Assembly (NCBI RefSeq): GCF_000621665.1
Contig: NZ_JHXQ01000001.1
Location: 354,851 to 418,850 of the forward strand
DNA length: 64,000 nt
Origin: Allorhizobium undicola ORS 992 = ATCC 700741
GTDB taxonomy: Bacteria; Pseudomonadota; Alphaproteobacteria; Rhizobiales; Rhizobiaceae
Reading direction: 5' to 3'
Part shown: piece by piece, positions 28,566 to 37,552 of the stretch
How positions within the stretch are numbered: the stretch's first letter is position 1
Layout: every line of letters starts with the position of its first letter
Notes under the pieces: generated by a model
What the model saw: the letters and a program-made list of their open reading frames with translations, nothing else
Told to the model about the DNA's origin: nothing
The model's database searches: none
Position numbers and translations under genes: made by a program

Positions 28566-28816
28566 TGTGCTTCTCTGAACATGCCCCGTTTCAATACGCA
28601 ATGGTTGGCGGCCCGGCGGGATTCCAGAACCAGTTTTCCGACATGGAGGGGGATTGGAGCGCGGTCAAGTCCCTCTGTCAATTTTCTCGTCTACACGTCG
28701 ATACAACCAAAAAGATATAAATATACATATTGCAATCCCAAGTGATTTCGTTATCATGAGATGTATGGTTGCAATAATGCATTTTCAAGTTGCATTTCCT
28801 TTCATGAGAAGAACCG
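28566..28816. promoter_or_regulatory. AT-rich divergent region between topA and a small gene
   Basis: The stretch 28690-28805 is strikingly AT-rich against its surroundings and holds the pentamer TTGCA three times in the plus direction (near 28730, 28768 and 28789). It must contain the topA promoter and probably that of the 73-aa gene. No factor can be named. Confidence 0.4.
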
Positions 28817-29038
28817 ATGGCCGGCAAGCGTGGCAGTGAAATTCACAAGGGTGAAAGCGTCGCCTACATCTCGCAGATGCTGGGTGAATTGAGGGTTGTG
28901 GCAGAGCGCGAGGGCGCGGATATGCTCTGTTATCTTATTGAAATGGCCTATGTGGAGGCAAACGATATTCTCTCTGGCCAAAGGCCGCTTTCACTGCGTC
29001 ATATGGAGAGAGACAAGCCCTCCAGCATGTCGGTGTAA
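28817..29038 (+). CDS. Conserved-looking 73-residue protein of unknown function
   Basis: A small acidic soluble protein beginning MAGKRGSEIHKGES, mostly helical (SQMLGELRVVAEREGADML, then an IEMAYVEAND helix). It is transcribed divergently from topA and overlaps the end of dprA by 48 nt on the other strand. GAGAAG about 6 nt before the ATG is a fair ribosome site. I recall similar short proteins in other Hyphomicrobiales but cannot name a domain. Confidence 0.65.
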   Translation: MAGKRGSEIHKGESVAYISQMLGELRVVAEREGADMLCYLIEMAYVEANDILSGQRPLSLRHMERDKPSSMSV

Positions 29039-30142
29039 TCGTCCGGCAATATCCAGCTCCAGCAGAACGAGATAGACCGCCGAGGCGCTGAGACCCGTGT
29101 GGCGAATGATGTCATCGACTTCCACGGGTGTAGGTCCAAGGGCATTTACAACCCGTGATCGTTCGTTTTCATCCGGCGGCTCGTGCCATGTCTCGCTTTC
29201 TTCGTAGGCAGGTTCTTCTACCTGCGGCGGGCTGAACAAATCGATATTGCTGAGCGGCGAGAGCGCCTCAAGCACATCTCGCGGCTCGGTTGTAATGGTG
29301 GCGCCGTTTTTCAGCAGACCGTTCGTGCCGTGGCAGCGCGGGTCGAGCGGCGAGCCGGGGACGGCGAAAACCAGCCTTCCGAAATCCGCCGCAAGGCGCG
29401 CCGTGATGAGAGAGCCAGAGCGCTGCGCCGCCTCGATGACAACGACGCCCAGCGAAATTCCGGCGATCAGCCGGTTGCGGCGGGGAAAGTCGCGGGCGCG
29501 CGGCTCCCAGCCAAACGGCATTTCGCTGACGGCAATGCCCTTGCCATCCCAGATGTCATGCAGAAGATCAATATTTTCCGGGGGGTAGGGCTGGTCCAGC
29601 CCTCCGGCAAGGGCCGCGATCGTGCCGGTAGCCAGGCTGGCGGCATGGGCTGCGGCATCGATGCCGCGTGCAAGTCCCGAGGTGATGGCATAGCCTGCCG
29701 CGCCGCAATCGCGCGCCAGCAGGTTTGCCATCTTCACGCCGCTGATGGAGGCGTTGCGAGACCCGACAATCCCGATGGAGGGACGCTGCGCCAGTTTCAA
29801 GTCGCCTTTCATCGCCAGAAGCGGCGGTGCGGCGTCGATCTGGCGAAGGGCGGCGGGGTAATCGGGCTCGCCGATCCCCACGAAGCTTGCGCCGAATTTT
29901 TCGGCAAATTCCAGCTCGCGTTCCACCTCCTGGCGGGTGGCTATCCGCACCGGCTTTGCGGCGCCGCCGCGCTTGGAAAGCTCCGGCAGCGCTTCAAGTG
30001 CGCGTTCGGCGGTGCCGAAATTGTTGATGAGGTCGCGGAACGTGGCGGGGCCGACATTGTCGCTGCGGATCAGTCTCAGCCAGGCGATTCTCTGCCTCTC
30101 CGTCAGGCGTATGCCTGACCGTCTCGAACCGCCTGCCGTCAT
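28991..30142 (-). CDS. dprA: DNA-processing protein DprA
   Basis: A 383-residue protein that loads RecA on incoming single-stranded DNA in natural transformation. Its Rossmann domain shows GIVGSRNAS (near residue 125), GLARGIDAAAH, and EMPFGWEPRARDFPRRNR. An N-terminal HhH/SAM-like domain precedes it and a winged-helix DML1-like domain follows (about 320-383). Most alphaproteobacteria keep dprA whether or not they are known to be competent. It lies 4 nt after plsY in a minus-strand operon. Confidence 0.93.
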   Translation of the reverse strand: MTAGGSRRSGIRLTERQRIAWLRLIRSDNVGPATFRDLINNFGTAERALEALPELSKRGGAAKPVRIATRQEVERELEFAEKFGASFVGIGEPDYPAALRQIDAAPPLLAMKGDLKLAQRPSIGIVGSRNASISGVKMANLLARDCGAAGYAITSGLARGIDAAAHAASLATGTIAALAGGLDQPYPPENIDLLHDIWDGKGIAVSEMPFGWEPRARDFPRRNRLIAGISLGVVVIEAAQRSGSLITARLAADFGRLVFAVPGSPLDPRCHGTNGLLKNGATITTEPRDVLEALSPLSNIDLFSPPQVEEPAYEESETWHEPPDENERSRVVNALGPTPVEVDDIIRHTGLSASAVYLVLLELDIAGRLHRHAGGLVSLHMTQ

Positions 30143-30146
30143 GCCC

Positions 30147-30776
30147 CTAACCCTTTTGCCCGATCTTCCCTTCGGTCCCGGAGATCAGCCGCTCGATATT
30201 CTCCTTGTGCTTCCACCAGGTGATCACCGTCATTGCGGCTGTCACCAGCGCCGGTTCCGGCTGATGGAGTAACCACAACGCAACCGGAATGACAAGGGTT
30301 GCAACCAGCGCGGACAATGACGAGTAGCGTGAAAGCTTTGCAACCGAAAGCCAGACGATGGCAAAAACCAGCACCATCAGCGGAAAGACGCCAAGCAGGG
30401 TGCCGATATAGGTGGCCACGCCCTTGCCGCCCTTGAAGCGCAGCCAGACGGGAAAGAGATGGCCGATAAAGGCGGCAAAACCGCCAAGCAGGCCGGGCAG
30501 ATGCACGGTTTCGGAGCCAAAGACATGCTGGGCGATGACCGCAGCAAGGGTTGCCTTCAGCGCATCCAGCAGCAGCGTTGCGGCGGCCAGCTTCTTGTTG
30601 CCGGTGCGTAGCACGTTGGTGGCGCCGATATTGCCGGAGCCGATCTTGCGGACATCGCCCAGGCCCGCCATGCGCGTGAGGATGAGGCCAAAGGGAATTG
30701 AGCCGAGCAGATAGCCAAGGGCGAGCGAGGCGATCAGCGCCGTGGAGGAGATCTGACTGTAGTCGATGCTGGGCAT
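30147..30776 (-). CDS. plsY: Glycerol-3-phosphate acyltransferase PlsY
   Basis: A 209-residue inner-membrane enzyme using acyl-phosphate to make lysophosphatidic acid, the first step in phospholipid synthesis. Family motifs [12 protein letters not shown] (near residue 38) and FKGGKGVAT (near 105) are present, with about five membrane segments. The start at 30776 fits PlsY; the frame continues upstream to 30911 but those residues overlap pyrX and are not PlsY-like. A related frame at 30139-30918 is a shadow. Confidence 0.93.
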   Translation of the reverse strand: MPSIDYSQISSTALIASLALGYLLGSIPFGLILTRMAGLGDVRKIGSGNIGATNVLRTGNKKLAAATLLLDALKATLAAVIAQHVFGSETVHLPGLLGGFAAFIGHLFPVWLRFKGGKGVATYIGTLLGVFPLMVLVFAIVWLSVAKLSRYSSLSALVATLVIPVALWLLHQPEPALVTAAMTVITWWKHKENIERLISGTEGKIGQKG

Positions 30777-30787
30777 GAAATTGCCTT

Positions 30788-32080
30788 TCAGGAAAGCGAA
30801 TGAACGAGCCTGCCGCCGACATAGGTCGCCACGGCGCGGCCGGAAAAACGGGCATCTTCGAAGGGCGTGTTCTTCGAGCGAGACACCAGCGCATCGCGGG
30901 CAACGATCCACGGTTCATCGAGGTCGATCAGCACAATGTCTGCCTTCGCTCCCGGCTTCAGCGTGCCAGCCTCAAGGCCGAAAATTTCCGCCGGGCGCGT
31001 GGACATGGCCCCAATGAGCCGCATCAGCGATACCCGCTCGGCGTGATAGAGCCTGAGGGCGGCCGAAAGCAGCGTCTCCAACCCCGCAGCGCCATCGGCG
31101 GCATCGGCAAAGGGAAGGCGCTTGGTGTCCACGTCCTGCGGATCATGGGCCGATACGATGATGTCGATCTCGCCGCTGGCAAGCGCGTCCACCATGCCGA
31201 TCCGGTCAGACTCGGAACGCAACGGCGGATACATCTTGAAGAAGCTGCGATATTCGCCAATATCGTTTTCATTCAGCGACAAATGGTTGATGGAGATGCC
31301 GCAGGTAACATTTGCGCCGCGTGCGCGGGCAAGTTTCACTGCCTCCACGGATTCCGGCACTGAAATTTTCGCCGCGTGATATTTTGCCCGTGTCAGACCC
31401 GCCAGCCGCAGATCCCGCTCCAGCGGAATGAGTTCGGCCTCCTTCGGGATGCCTGAAAGGCCGAGCCAGCTTGCGAAGAGCCCCTCGTTCATCACGCCAT
31501 TGCCGAGATATTTCTCCCGCGCTTCCAGCGAAATCACCGCACCGAATTCCCGCGCATAGGTCATGGCGCGCCGCAGTATCAGCGAGTCGGACAGGCCCTT
31601 GCGGCCATTGGTGAAGCTCACCGCGCCCGCTTCCTTCAAAAGGCCGATTTCCGTCATTTCCTCGCCTGCAAGCCCCTTGGTCAGGGCGGCGGCGGGATGG
31701 ATGTTGACGCTTGCGCGGTCACGCGCGCTGTTGCGGATGAATTCCACCAGCGCAATATCGTCGATCACCGGATCGGTATCGGGCATCATGATGAAGGAGG
31801 TGATGCCCCCGGCGGCGGCCGCCTGACCGGCAGAGGCCAGCGTCTCGCGGTGTTCGGCGCCCGGCTCGCCGATGAAGACCTGCGCATCGACGAGGCCGGG
31901 GGCGGCAATCAGCCCCTTCGCATCGCGGATTACCGCACCTTCGGGCGCGCCCTGGTTGCGGGCATCGCTGCCTGCGGCAAGGATCACGCCTTTGGCATCG
32001 ACCACGATCGTGCCCACCTCGTCCAGCTTGCGGGAAGGGTCGATGATGCGGGCATTGTTGATGACGAGCGGCTTGTTCAT
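30788..32080 (-). CDS. pyrX: Dihydroorotase-like protein without metal ligands (PyrX type)
   Basis: A 430-residue amidohydrolase-fold protein of type I dihydroorotase length. The family's zinc motif DxHxHxR is replaced by [10 protein letters not shown]. The usual YHVAHVST is YHAAKIS, and TDHAPH is SAHDPQ. Several metal and catalytic residues are therefore gone, and activity is unlikely. In Pseudomonas an inactive PyrC-like protein is a structural partner needed by aspartate carbamoyltransferase; the overlap-tight position right after pyrB suggests the same here. The start at 32080 is best placed relative to AAAGG; ATG 32086 and GTG 32089 are alternatives. Confidence 0.85.
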   Translation of the reverse strand: MNKPLVINNARIIDPSRKLDEVGTIVVDAKGVILAAGSDARNQGAPEGAVIRDAKGLIAAPGLVDAQVFIGEPGAEHRETLASAGQAAAAGGITSFIMMPDTDPVIDDIALVEFIRNSARDRASVNIHPAAALTKGLAGEEMTEIGLLKEAGAVSFTNGRKGLSDSLILRRAMTYAREFGAVISLEAREKYLGNGVMNEGLFASWLGLSGIPKEAELIPLERDLRLAGLTRAKYHAAKISVPESVEAVKLARARGANVTCGISINHLSLNENDIGEYRSFFKMYPPLRSESDRIGMVDALASGEIDIIVSAHDPQDVDTKRLPFADAADGAAGLETLLSAALRLYHAERVSLMRLIGAMSTRPAEIFGLEAGTLKPGAKADIVLIDLDEPWIVARDALVSRSKNTPFEDARFSGRAVATYVGGRLVHSLS

Positions 32081-32091
32081 CTTCATCACCT

Positions 32092-33087
32092 TTAAGCGCG
32101 AGGGGCGTTGTGTTCGGACAGCAGCAGGGCTTCCATCACCGCCATGCGCACGGCAACGCCCATTTCCACCTGCTGTTCGATGACGCTCTGCGGCCCGTCG
32201 GCAACATCGGAGGCGATTTCGACCCCGCGGTTCATCGGGCCGGGATGCATGACGAGGGCATCTTCCCTGGCGGCTTTCAACTTTTCGGCATCAAGGCCGT
32301 AAAAATGGAAATATTCGCGCACCGAAGGCACGAAGGCGCCCGCCATACGCTCGCGTTGCAGGCGCAGCATCATGACGACATCGGCGTCCTTCAGGCCTTC
32401 CTTCATGTCGGTAAATACTTCGACACTCATATCGGCAATGCCGGAGGGCAGCAGCGTGGAAGGCGCGATAACGCGAACCCGTGCACCCATGGCATTGAGC
32501 AGCAGGATATTGGAGCGCGCCACGCGCGAATGCAGCACATCGCCGCAAATGGCCACGATGATGCGGGACAATTTGCCCTTGGCGCGGCGAATGGTCAGCG
32601 CGTCGAGCAGCGCCTGGGTGGGGTGTTCGTGCTGGCCATCACCGGCATTGACCACCGAGCAGGCCACTTTCTGCGAAAGCAGCGCGGCAGCGCCTGCCGA
32701 AGCATGGCGCACCACCAGCACATCCGGGCGCATGGCATTGAGCGTCATGGCGGTATCGATGAGGGTTTCGCCCTTTTTCACCGAGGAATTGCCAACCGAC
32801 ATGTTCATCACGTCCGCGCCCAGCCGCTTTCCGGCCAGCTCGAAGGAGGATTGCGTGCGGGTGGAGGCTTCGAAGAACAGGTTGATCTGGGTAAGCCCGC
32901 GCAGGGTCGTGGTTTTCTTTTCCCGCTGGCGGCTGATTTTCACGGCCTCGTCGGCCTTGTCCAGCAGATAGGTGATGTCGGATTCCTTGAGGCCCTTGAT
33001 GCCAATGAGATGGCGGTGGGGGAAGAAGACCATGCGCATGTCCTCCTGAGGTTTGCCGGAAAAGGGAGATGATTTCCCGAAAGACAA
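32092..33087 (-). CDS. pyrB: Aspartate carbamoyltransferase catalytic subunit
   Basis: A 331-residue enzyme making carbamoyl-aspartate in pyrimidine synthesis. The carbamoyl-phosphate loop [12 protein letters not shown] (near residue 75) is intact, as are HPTQALLD and the C-terminal MHPGPMNRG segment. It is the first gene of the pyrB-pyrX-plsY-dprA-topA-rnr directional block. No PyrI regulatory subunit is nearby, which fits the PyrB/PyrX complex type. The first 20 residues are variable, so an ATG downstream is possible. Confidence 0.94.
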   Translation of the reverse strand: MSFGKSSPFSGKPQEDMRMVFFPHRHLIGIKGLKESDITYLLDKADEAVKISRQREKKTTTLRGLTQINLFFEASTRTQSSFELAGKRLGADVMNMSVGNSSVKKGETLIDTAMTLNAMRPDVLVVRHASAGAAALLSQKVACSVVNAGDGQHEHPTQALLDALTIRRAKGKLSRIIVAICGDVLHSRVARSNILLLNAMGARVRVIAPSTLLPSGIADMSVEVFTDMKEGLKDADVVMMLRLQRERMAGAFVPSVREYFHFYGLDAEKLKAAREDALVMHPGPMNRGVEIASDVADGPQSVIEQQVEMGVAVRMAVMEALLLSEHNAPRA

Positions 33088-33357
33088 ACAGCGGTAAAAG
33101 TTCTCAGATCTCTTCCGCGTTTACGCCGCGGAAGACACTGAAACGGTTGGCCGGTCTATAATGATTGGCTGGCATTGGGGCAAGTCTTCGAGCGGGGTGG
33201 CCCGATTTGTCCCCCGTTTTGGCCGGGTTCGTTGGCGTGCCATGTCGCATTTGCGGGGAAACATGATAAAGACGGTTGGAAATCATTCGATTTCAGCGCC
33301 AGGAGCGGCCGTTTCACGGCCCCGCACGGCTGGAAGAACTCGTATATTGGAACGCGC

Positions 33358-35001
33358 ATGAGCCGGACGGAAGACATATTGCTGGAACTCAATCAGCCGA
33401 AACCATGGTCCGGCGTGAATGCGTTCCGCACCGATCCGTTGCTTGTGGACCTGACCAGCGGATTGAACCGGGCGCTGCGCGATGATTTCGATGCGCTTGG
33501 CCGCTATGTCACCTCGCACGAGGCGCAGGAACTGGCCCGCATGGCCAATCACAACCCGCCGGAACTTCGCACCCACGGCCCGCGCGGCGAAAGGCTGGAT
33601 GTGGTGGAGTTCCATCCCGCCTGGCACGCCATGATGCGCCGCTCCATGGCGAATGGCCTTCATTCCTCGGTCTGGGAAAACCTGCCGGAGGTGCGCGGGC
33701 AGGATCACAAGGCCCGCGCCGTGCGGTTTTACCTCACCGCGCAGCTTGAATGCGGGCATCTTTGCCCGCTGACCATGACAAGCGCCTCCATGGCGGCATT
33801 GATGTCCTCGCCGCGCGTGCAAAAGGAATGGGCGCCCAGAATCCTCGCGCGCAAATACGATAGCTCCAATCGATCCGCCATGCAGAAGACTGCGGTGACG
33901 ATCGGCATGGGCATGACCGAAAAACAGGGCGGAACGGATGTTCGCGCCAGTATTTCCACCGCAACCAGGGTGGGCGAGGGCATCTACCGGCTATCGGGGC
34001 ATAAATGGTTCATGTCCGCGCCGATGAGCGACGGTTTCGTAATGCTGGCGCAGATGCCGGAGGGCATGGGCTGCTTTCTCGTGCCGCGCCTGCTGGAGGA
34101 CGGCGTGGCAAACGGGCTGCGCTTCCAGCGGCTGAAGGACAAGCTCGGCAATCGCTCCAATGCCTCGTCCGAGGTGGAATTCACCGATGCATTCGGCTTC
34201 CTGCTGGGTGATCCCGGCAGCGGTATTCGCACGATTCTGGAAATGGTGACGCTGACAAGGCTGGATTGCGCGCTGGCCTCTGCCGGCATCATGCGCGCTT
34301 CCATGGCAGAAGCCGTGCATCATGTGCGCGGCAGGGCGGTGTTCGGCAAGAAGCTGATCGATCAGCCGCTGATGATCCGCGTGCTGGCGGATATGGCGCT
34401 GGATGTGGCGGCGGCAACGGCGCTGTCCTTCCGCCTTGCCGAAGCCTTCGACCGCGCCCGCGAAAGGGCGGCGGACGCCGCTTACGCCCGCGTCATGACG
34501 CCGGTGGTGAAATACTGGGTCTGCAAAATGGCGCCGCCCCTCATTGCCGAGGCCATGGAATGCATTGGCGGCAGCGGCTATGTGGAAGAGCGCGCCATTG
34601 CCCGCCATTACCGCGAAGCACCGGTAAATGCCATCTGGGAAGGCTCGGGCAATGTCATGGCGCTCGACGTGCTGCGGGTGCTGGAACGCGGCAAGGATCT
34701 GTTCAACATGGTCTTTGCCGAACTGGAGCGCGACCTTGGCCCCGCCGGGCGAAAGACGATCGAAGTGCTGCACGCCGCCATGGCGCTATGCGAACGCGAC
34801 GAGGGTGCCGCCCGGCTGCTGGTGGAACAACTGGCGCTCGCCGCCGCCGCCGCCGAACTCTACCGCATGGGTGCCGGCAAGATTGCCGACGCCTTCCTGG
34901 AAACCCGCCTGACCGGCGGCTGGCGCAACACCTACGGCGTTCTCGACGCCCGATTCGATGCGCGCTATCTGGTCGATCTGCTGTATCCGCCGGTGGATTG
35001 A
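33358..35001 (+). CDS. aidB: Acyl-CoA dehydrogenase family protein, AidB-like
   Basis: A 547-residue flavoprotein of the acyl-CoA dehydrogenase superfamily with the AidB-type long N- and C-terminal extensions. Recognisable segments are GMGMTEKQGGTDVRA, LSGHKWFMSAP, and CIGGSGYVEE near residue 400. E. coli AidB is linked to protection from alkylating agents; Brucella abortus AidB has been reported to interact with PdhS and to mark growth poles. The start at 33358 (MSRTEDIL) is chosen because upstream in-frame residues look non-coding. It stands alone, divergent from pyrB. Confidence 0.88.
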   Translation: MSRTEDILLELNQPKPWSGVNAFRTDPLLVDLTSGLNRALRDDFDALGRYVTSHEAQELARMANHNPPELRTHGPRGERLDVVEFHPAWHAMMRRSMANGLHSSVWENLPEVRGQDHKARAVRFYLTAQLECGHLCPLTMTSASMAALMSSPRVQKEWAPRILARKYDSSNRSAMQKTAVTIGMGMTEKQGGTDVRASISTATRVGEGIYRLSGHKWFMSAPMSDGFVMLAQMPEGMGCFLVPRLLEDGVANGLRFQRLKDKLGNRSNASSEVEFTDAFGFLLGDPGSGIRTILEMVTLTRLDCALASAGIMRASMAEAVHHVRGRAVFGKKLIDQPLMIRVLADMALDVAAATALSFRLAEAFDRARERAADAAYARVMTPVVKYWVCKMAPPLIAEAMECIGGSGYVEERAIARHYREAPVNAIWEGSGNVMALDVLRVLERGKDLFNMVFAELERDLGPAGRKTIEVLHAAMALCERDEGAARLLVEQLALAAAAAELYRMGAGKIADAFLETRLTGGWRNTYGVLDARFDARYLVDLLYPPVD

Positions 35002-35045
35002 GGGATGACGAAGGTCATCCACAGAGCCGGGCACTCCTGTTAACC

Positions 35046-35060
35046 TTAACAAAAGGTTTA
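35046..35060. promoter_or_regulatory. CtrA-box-like sequence and 6-bp palindrome
   Basis: TTAA at 35046-35049 and TTTA at 35057-35060 are 7 nt apart, one base from the CtrA consensus TTAA-N7-TTAA. AACCTT/AAGGTT (35042-35058) is also a palindrome. It lies about 60 nt before the next gene. Confidence 0.25.
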
Positions 35061-35119
35061 CGTTGCTCTTAAAGGCTTAACCGCCCACTGTGGACTCATT
35101 GAAAAGATGGGAACAGGCG

Positions 35120-35311
35120 ATGAAGGCTGGTCTTCAACGATTTGCGGTGCTGGGCATCATGATGATGTTCTTTGCCGTGCTGGCGCTGGATGTGGTGGTG
35201 CCGCTCATGGTGTTGAGCTTAATGGCGTTTTCCGTATGGCTGGTGGAGCGCCTGCCGGACGACCTCTTCGATGCGCCTTTGCGGCGTGGGGCAGGGGGGG
35301 AAACGGCATGA
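35120..35311 (+). CDS. Small membrane protein, unknown function
   Basis: A 63-residue hydrophobic protein with a long membrane region (about residues 8-45, possibly two helices) and a polar C-terminus ending GGETA. It may instead start at the in-frame GTG 35090. The stop overlaps the start of the following gene by 4 nt (ATGA), so the two small membrane proteins are coupled and probably work together. No family recognised. Confidence 0.6.
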   Translation: MKAGLQRFAVLGIMMMFFAVLALDVVVPLMVLSLMAFSVWLVERLPDDLFDAPLRRGAGGETA

Positions 35312-35631
35312 GGTGGCTGTTGATCTTCTGGGCCGGGCCGATCTTTCTCCTTGGAAGTTGGTATTATCTTTCGCTCAACGACATGAGTTTCGGCATTTTC
35401 ATGCTGACCCGGCAGGCGAACGATCTGGTTTTTCAGGTCTATGGCAATATGCTGGGCCTTGATCCGGCGAGCCTGCCGCCGCTTGTCATGCGGGCCATTG
35501 TTGTGGACAGCGCCGTTTTGTTTGCGCTTGTCGGCCTTCGTCGCCGTGCGAAGATCATTGCCTGGCTTCGCGCCCGCCGCGCTCAGCTTTCGCTTGCCGT
35601 CAAGGACAGAAGCCTGTCCAGCGCGCCCTGA
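35308..35631 (+). CDS. DUF6105-like membrane protein
   Basis: A 107-residue protein beginning [20 protein letters not shown], with membrane helices near 5-22 and 62-85 and a basic C-terminus. It resembles the DUF6105 family known in Hyphomicrobiales (function unknown); the assignment is from memory. Its last 49 nt overlap the convergent ruvX gene. Confidence 0.7.
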   Translation: MRWLLIFWAGPIFLLGSWYYLSLNDMSFGIFMLTRQANDLVFQVYGNMLGLDPASLPPLVMRAIVVDSAVLFALVGLRRRAKIIAWLRARRAQLSLAVKDRSLSSAP

Positions 35632-36062
35632 AGGATAAAACTCGCGGCAGCCGAATCGATGCGTTCGGCCCGCTTGGCGCGCGAGACATCCATTTCCAGC
35701 AGCGCCCGTTCCGCCGCCACCGTGGAAAGCCGCTCATCCCAGAAAATGAAGGGAATATCGGTCTTTTCCGCCATGGCGCGCACGAAGGCGCGGGTGGCCT
35801 GCACGCGCGGGCCGGATGAGCCATCCATATTCACCGGCAGGCCGATGATGAAGGCGAAGACCTTTTCCTTTTGCGCGAAAGCAAGAAGCACCTCGGCATC
35901 TTTGGTGAATTTCACCCGCTTTATCACCGGTCGCGGACTGGCGAGGCGCCTTCCCAGATCCGACATGGCAAGGCCGATGGTCTTGGTGCCGAGATCGAGA
36001 CCCGCCACGGCCTGACCCGGTTGCAGGGCTGCCGCCAGTTCTTCGATGGTCAAAACCGTCAT
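35583..36062 (-). CDS. ruvX: Putative pre-16S rRNA nuclease / Holliday junction resolvase-like YqgF
   Basis: A 159-residue RNase H-fold protein. The motif [17 protein letters not shown] (near residue 18), the [11 protein letters not shown] segment, and FWDERLST are characteristic. In E. coli YqgF processes the 16S rRNA 5' end. The length is normal. It lies between two unrelated plus-strand genes. Confidence 0.92.
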   Translation of the reverse strand: MTVLTIEELAAALQPGQAVAGLDLGTKTIGLAMSDLGRRLASPRPVIKRVKFTKDAEVLLAFAQKEKVFAFIIGLPVNMDGSSGPRVQATRAFVRAMAEKTDIPFIFWDERLSTVAAERALLEMDVSRAKRAERIDSAAASFILQGALDRLLSLTASES

Positions 36063-36137
36063 CGTCGTCTTCCTGTGGTGAATTCTGTGTTTACATCAAG
36101 GCTCGAAGATGCCCACGCATCCTCGCCTTGAAGTGAT

Positions 36138-36217
36138 TTCGAATATCTCAAATGCATCAAAGGCTTGAGATATTCGAAAAGGGAATACGAAGAGTCATCT
36201 TCAATGACTCTTCGTAT
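36138..36217. repeat. Two adjacent perfect hairpins
   Basis: The first stem is 15 bp (36138-36152 with 36166-36180, loop 13 nt). The second is 14 bp (36185-36198 with 36204-36217, loop 5 nt). They are separated by 4 nt. Both stems are AT-rich and different in sequence, and neither matches the repeat modules A-F. They lie in the 230-bp divergent gap between ruvX and a UPF0173 gene. They could be operators, a double terminator or a small structured RNA. Confidence 0.8.
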
Positions 36218-36292
36218 GAGTCCTTTTCTCAGCCCACTTATGCCATATCTTTTTCCACCGGAACCATTTTCATTACCTCAAGAGGAAACTCC

Positions 36293-36997
36293 ATGAAACT
36301 CACCTGGCTCGGCCATGCCGCCTTCCGTCTCGAAACGGCCAAGGCGAAAATCCTCATCGATCCATTTTTCACCCATAATCCGGGTTTTGCGGGCCTCGAC
36401 CTCAAGGATGCCGCCAAGGATGTGACCCATATCCTGCTGACCCATGGTCACGGCGATCACGTTGGCGATACCATTGCGATTGCAAGGGAAAGCGGCGCGA
36501 CGGTTCTGGCCAATGCCGATCTTGCTGCCTGGCTCGGCGCCAAGGGTGTTTCAAAGCTTGAAATGGGCAATACTGGCGGCACGGTGCATTTCGACGGTTT
36601 TACCGCCACCTTCACCAATGCCCTGCATTCCTCGGCACAGGTGACGGAAGATGGCGTCTCGCACGCTCTTGGCAATGCCAACGGGCTGATGCTGCATTTT
36701 GATGACGAGGCCTCGCTGTTGCATATGGGCGATACCGATATTTTCTCCGACATGGCGCTGATCAACGAATTGCACCAGCCCGATATTGGCATCGTGCCGG
36801 TGGGGGATCGGTTCACCATGGGGGGTGCGGTGGCGGCACTGGCCTGCCAGCGCTTTTTCAACTTCAAGACCGCCATTCCCTGCCATTATGGCTCTTTCCC
36901 GATCATCGATCCGACGGCGGAGAAATTCATTTCCGGCATGGAGGGCACGAAAACCGCTGTTCAGGCCCCTCGACCCGGCGAAACGCTCTCGCTTTGA
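36293..36997 (+). CDS. UPF0173 metal-dependent hydrolase
   Basis: A 234-residue metallo-beta-lactamase-fold protein of the UPF0173/UlaG-like family. The metal motif [10 protein letters not shown] is near residue 50, with a distal MGDTD and the C-terminal CHYGSFP segment. Substrate unknown. The start at 36293 ([11 protein letters not shown]) is the family start; a longer frame from 36152 would run through the twin hairpins. No partner gene is evident. Confidence 0.9.
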   Translation: MKLTWLGHAAFRLETAKAKILIDPFFTHNPGFAGLDLKDAAKDVTHILLTHGHGDHVGDTIAIARESGATVLANADLAAWLGAKGVSKLEMGNTGGTVHFDGFTATFTNALHSSAQVTEDGVSHALGNANGLMLHFDDEASLLHMGDTDIFSDMALINELHQPDIGIVPVGDRFTMGGAVAALACQRFFNFKTAIPCHYGSFPIIDPTAEKFISGMEGTKTAVQAPRPGETLSL

Positions 36998-37087
36998 AAG
37001 TGGAAATGCCGCGTAACGGGAAGCTTCCCGTTGCGCGGCAACAGTTGGGACAGTATAGCGGTGGCATAACCGATCTGGAGAATGCCG

Positions 37088-37375
37088 ATGTCCGTTGATC
37101 TTGCCACCGTCAAGCGTGTTGCCAAGCTTGCCCGCATTGCCCTGCCCGATGAAGAGGCCGAAAAGATGATGGGTGATCTGAATGGCATTCTCGGCTTTGT
37201 CGAGCAGCTTTCGGAAGTCGATGTCGATGGCGTCGAGCCCATGACCTCCGTCACGCCCATTTCCATGAAGAAGCGCAGGGATGTGGTGAACGACGGCAGC
37301 AAGGCCGAAGACATCGTGGCCAATGCCCCGGAAACCGACCGCAATTTCTTCCTCGTCCCGAAGGTCGTAGAATAA
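37088..37375 (+). CDS. gatC: Aspartyl/glutamyl-tRNA amidotransferase subunit C
   Basis: A 95-residue small subunit that wraps the GatA-GatB interface in the enzyme converting Glu-tRNA-Gln and Asp-tRNA-Asn to the amides. [17 protein letters not shown] and the VEPMTSV segment are typical. GGAG lies 7 nt before ATG 37088; ATG 37082 is too close. gatA follows after 177 nt containing a repeat module F. Confidence 0.94.
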   Translation: MSVDLATVKRVAKLARIALPDEEAEKMMGDLNGILGFVEQLSEVDVDGVEPMTSVTPISMKKRRDVVNDGSKAEDIVANAPETDRNFFLVPKVVE

Positions 37376-37379
37376 GGCT

Positions 37380-37478
37380 GGAGCATTTCCGGTGAACACG
37401 GGTTCACCTGCATTGCTCTCATTCCTTGTATCAACGCATTTCCGGACGCAAAATCCTATAGGCTTTTGCTGGAAATGC
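37380..37478. repeat. Repeat module F with an extra left arm
   Basis: 37436-37478 has ends GCATTTCC/GGAAATGC. A partial copy of the same left end, with its own GGTGAAC/GTTCACC stem, is at 37383-37411. It lies between gatC and gatA. Confidence 0.6.
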
Positions 37479-37552
37479 TGTAGAGCGCCTTTTTCCGTCC
37501 ATCCTTTTTGCCTGGCGCGCCGCCCCGCGCAAAACACCGAAGCGAACCCATC

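Noticed and set aside
26724..28745. 673-codon frame opposite topA
   Set aside because: The topA protein is complete and conserved on the other strand.
28654..28839. 61-codon frame upstream of the 73-aa gene
   Set aside because: It lies in the AT-rich control region, ends inside the next gene and has no ribosome site.
30139..30918. 259-codon minus-strand frame overlapping plsY
   Set aside because: It is out of frame with the conserved PlsY motifs and has no membrane-protein pattern.
33175..33357. 61 extra N-terminal codons of the AidB-like protein
   Set aside because: The sequence before ATG 33358 is not AidB-like and lies in the pyrB promoter region.
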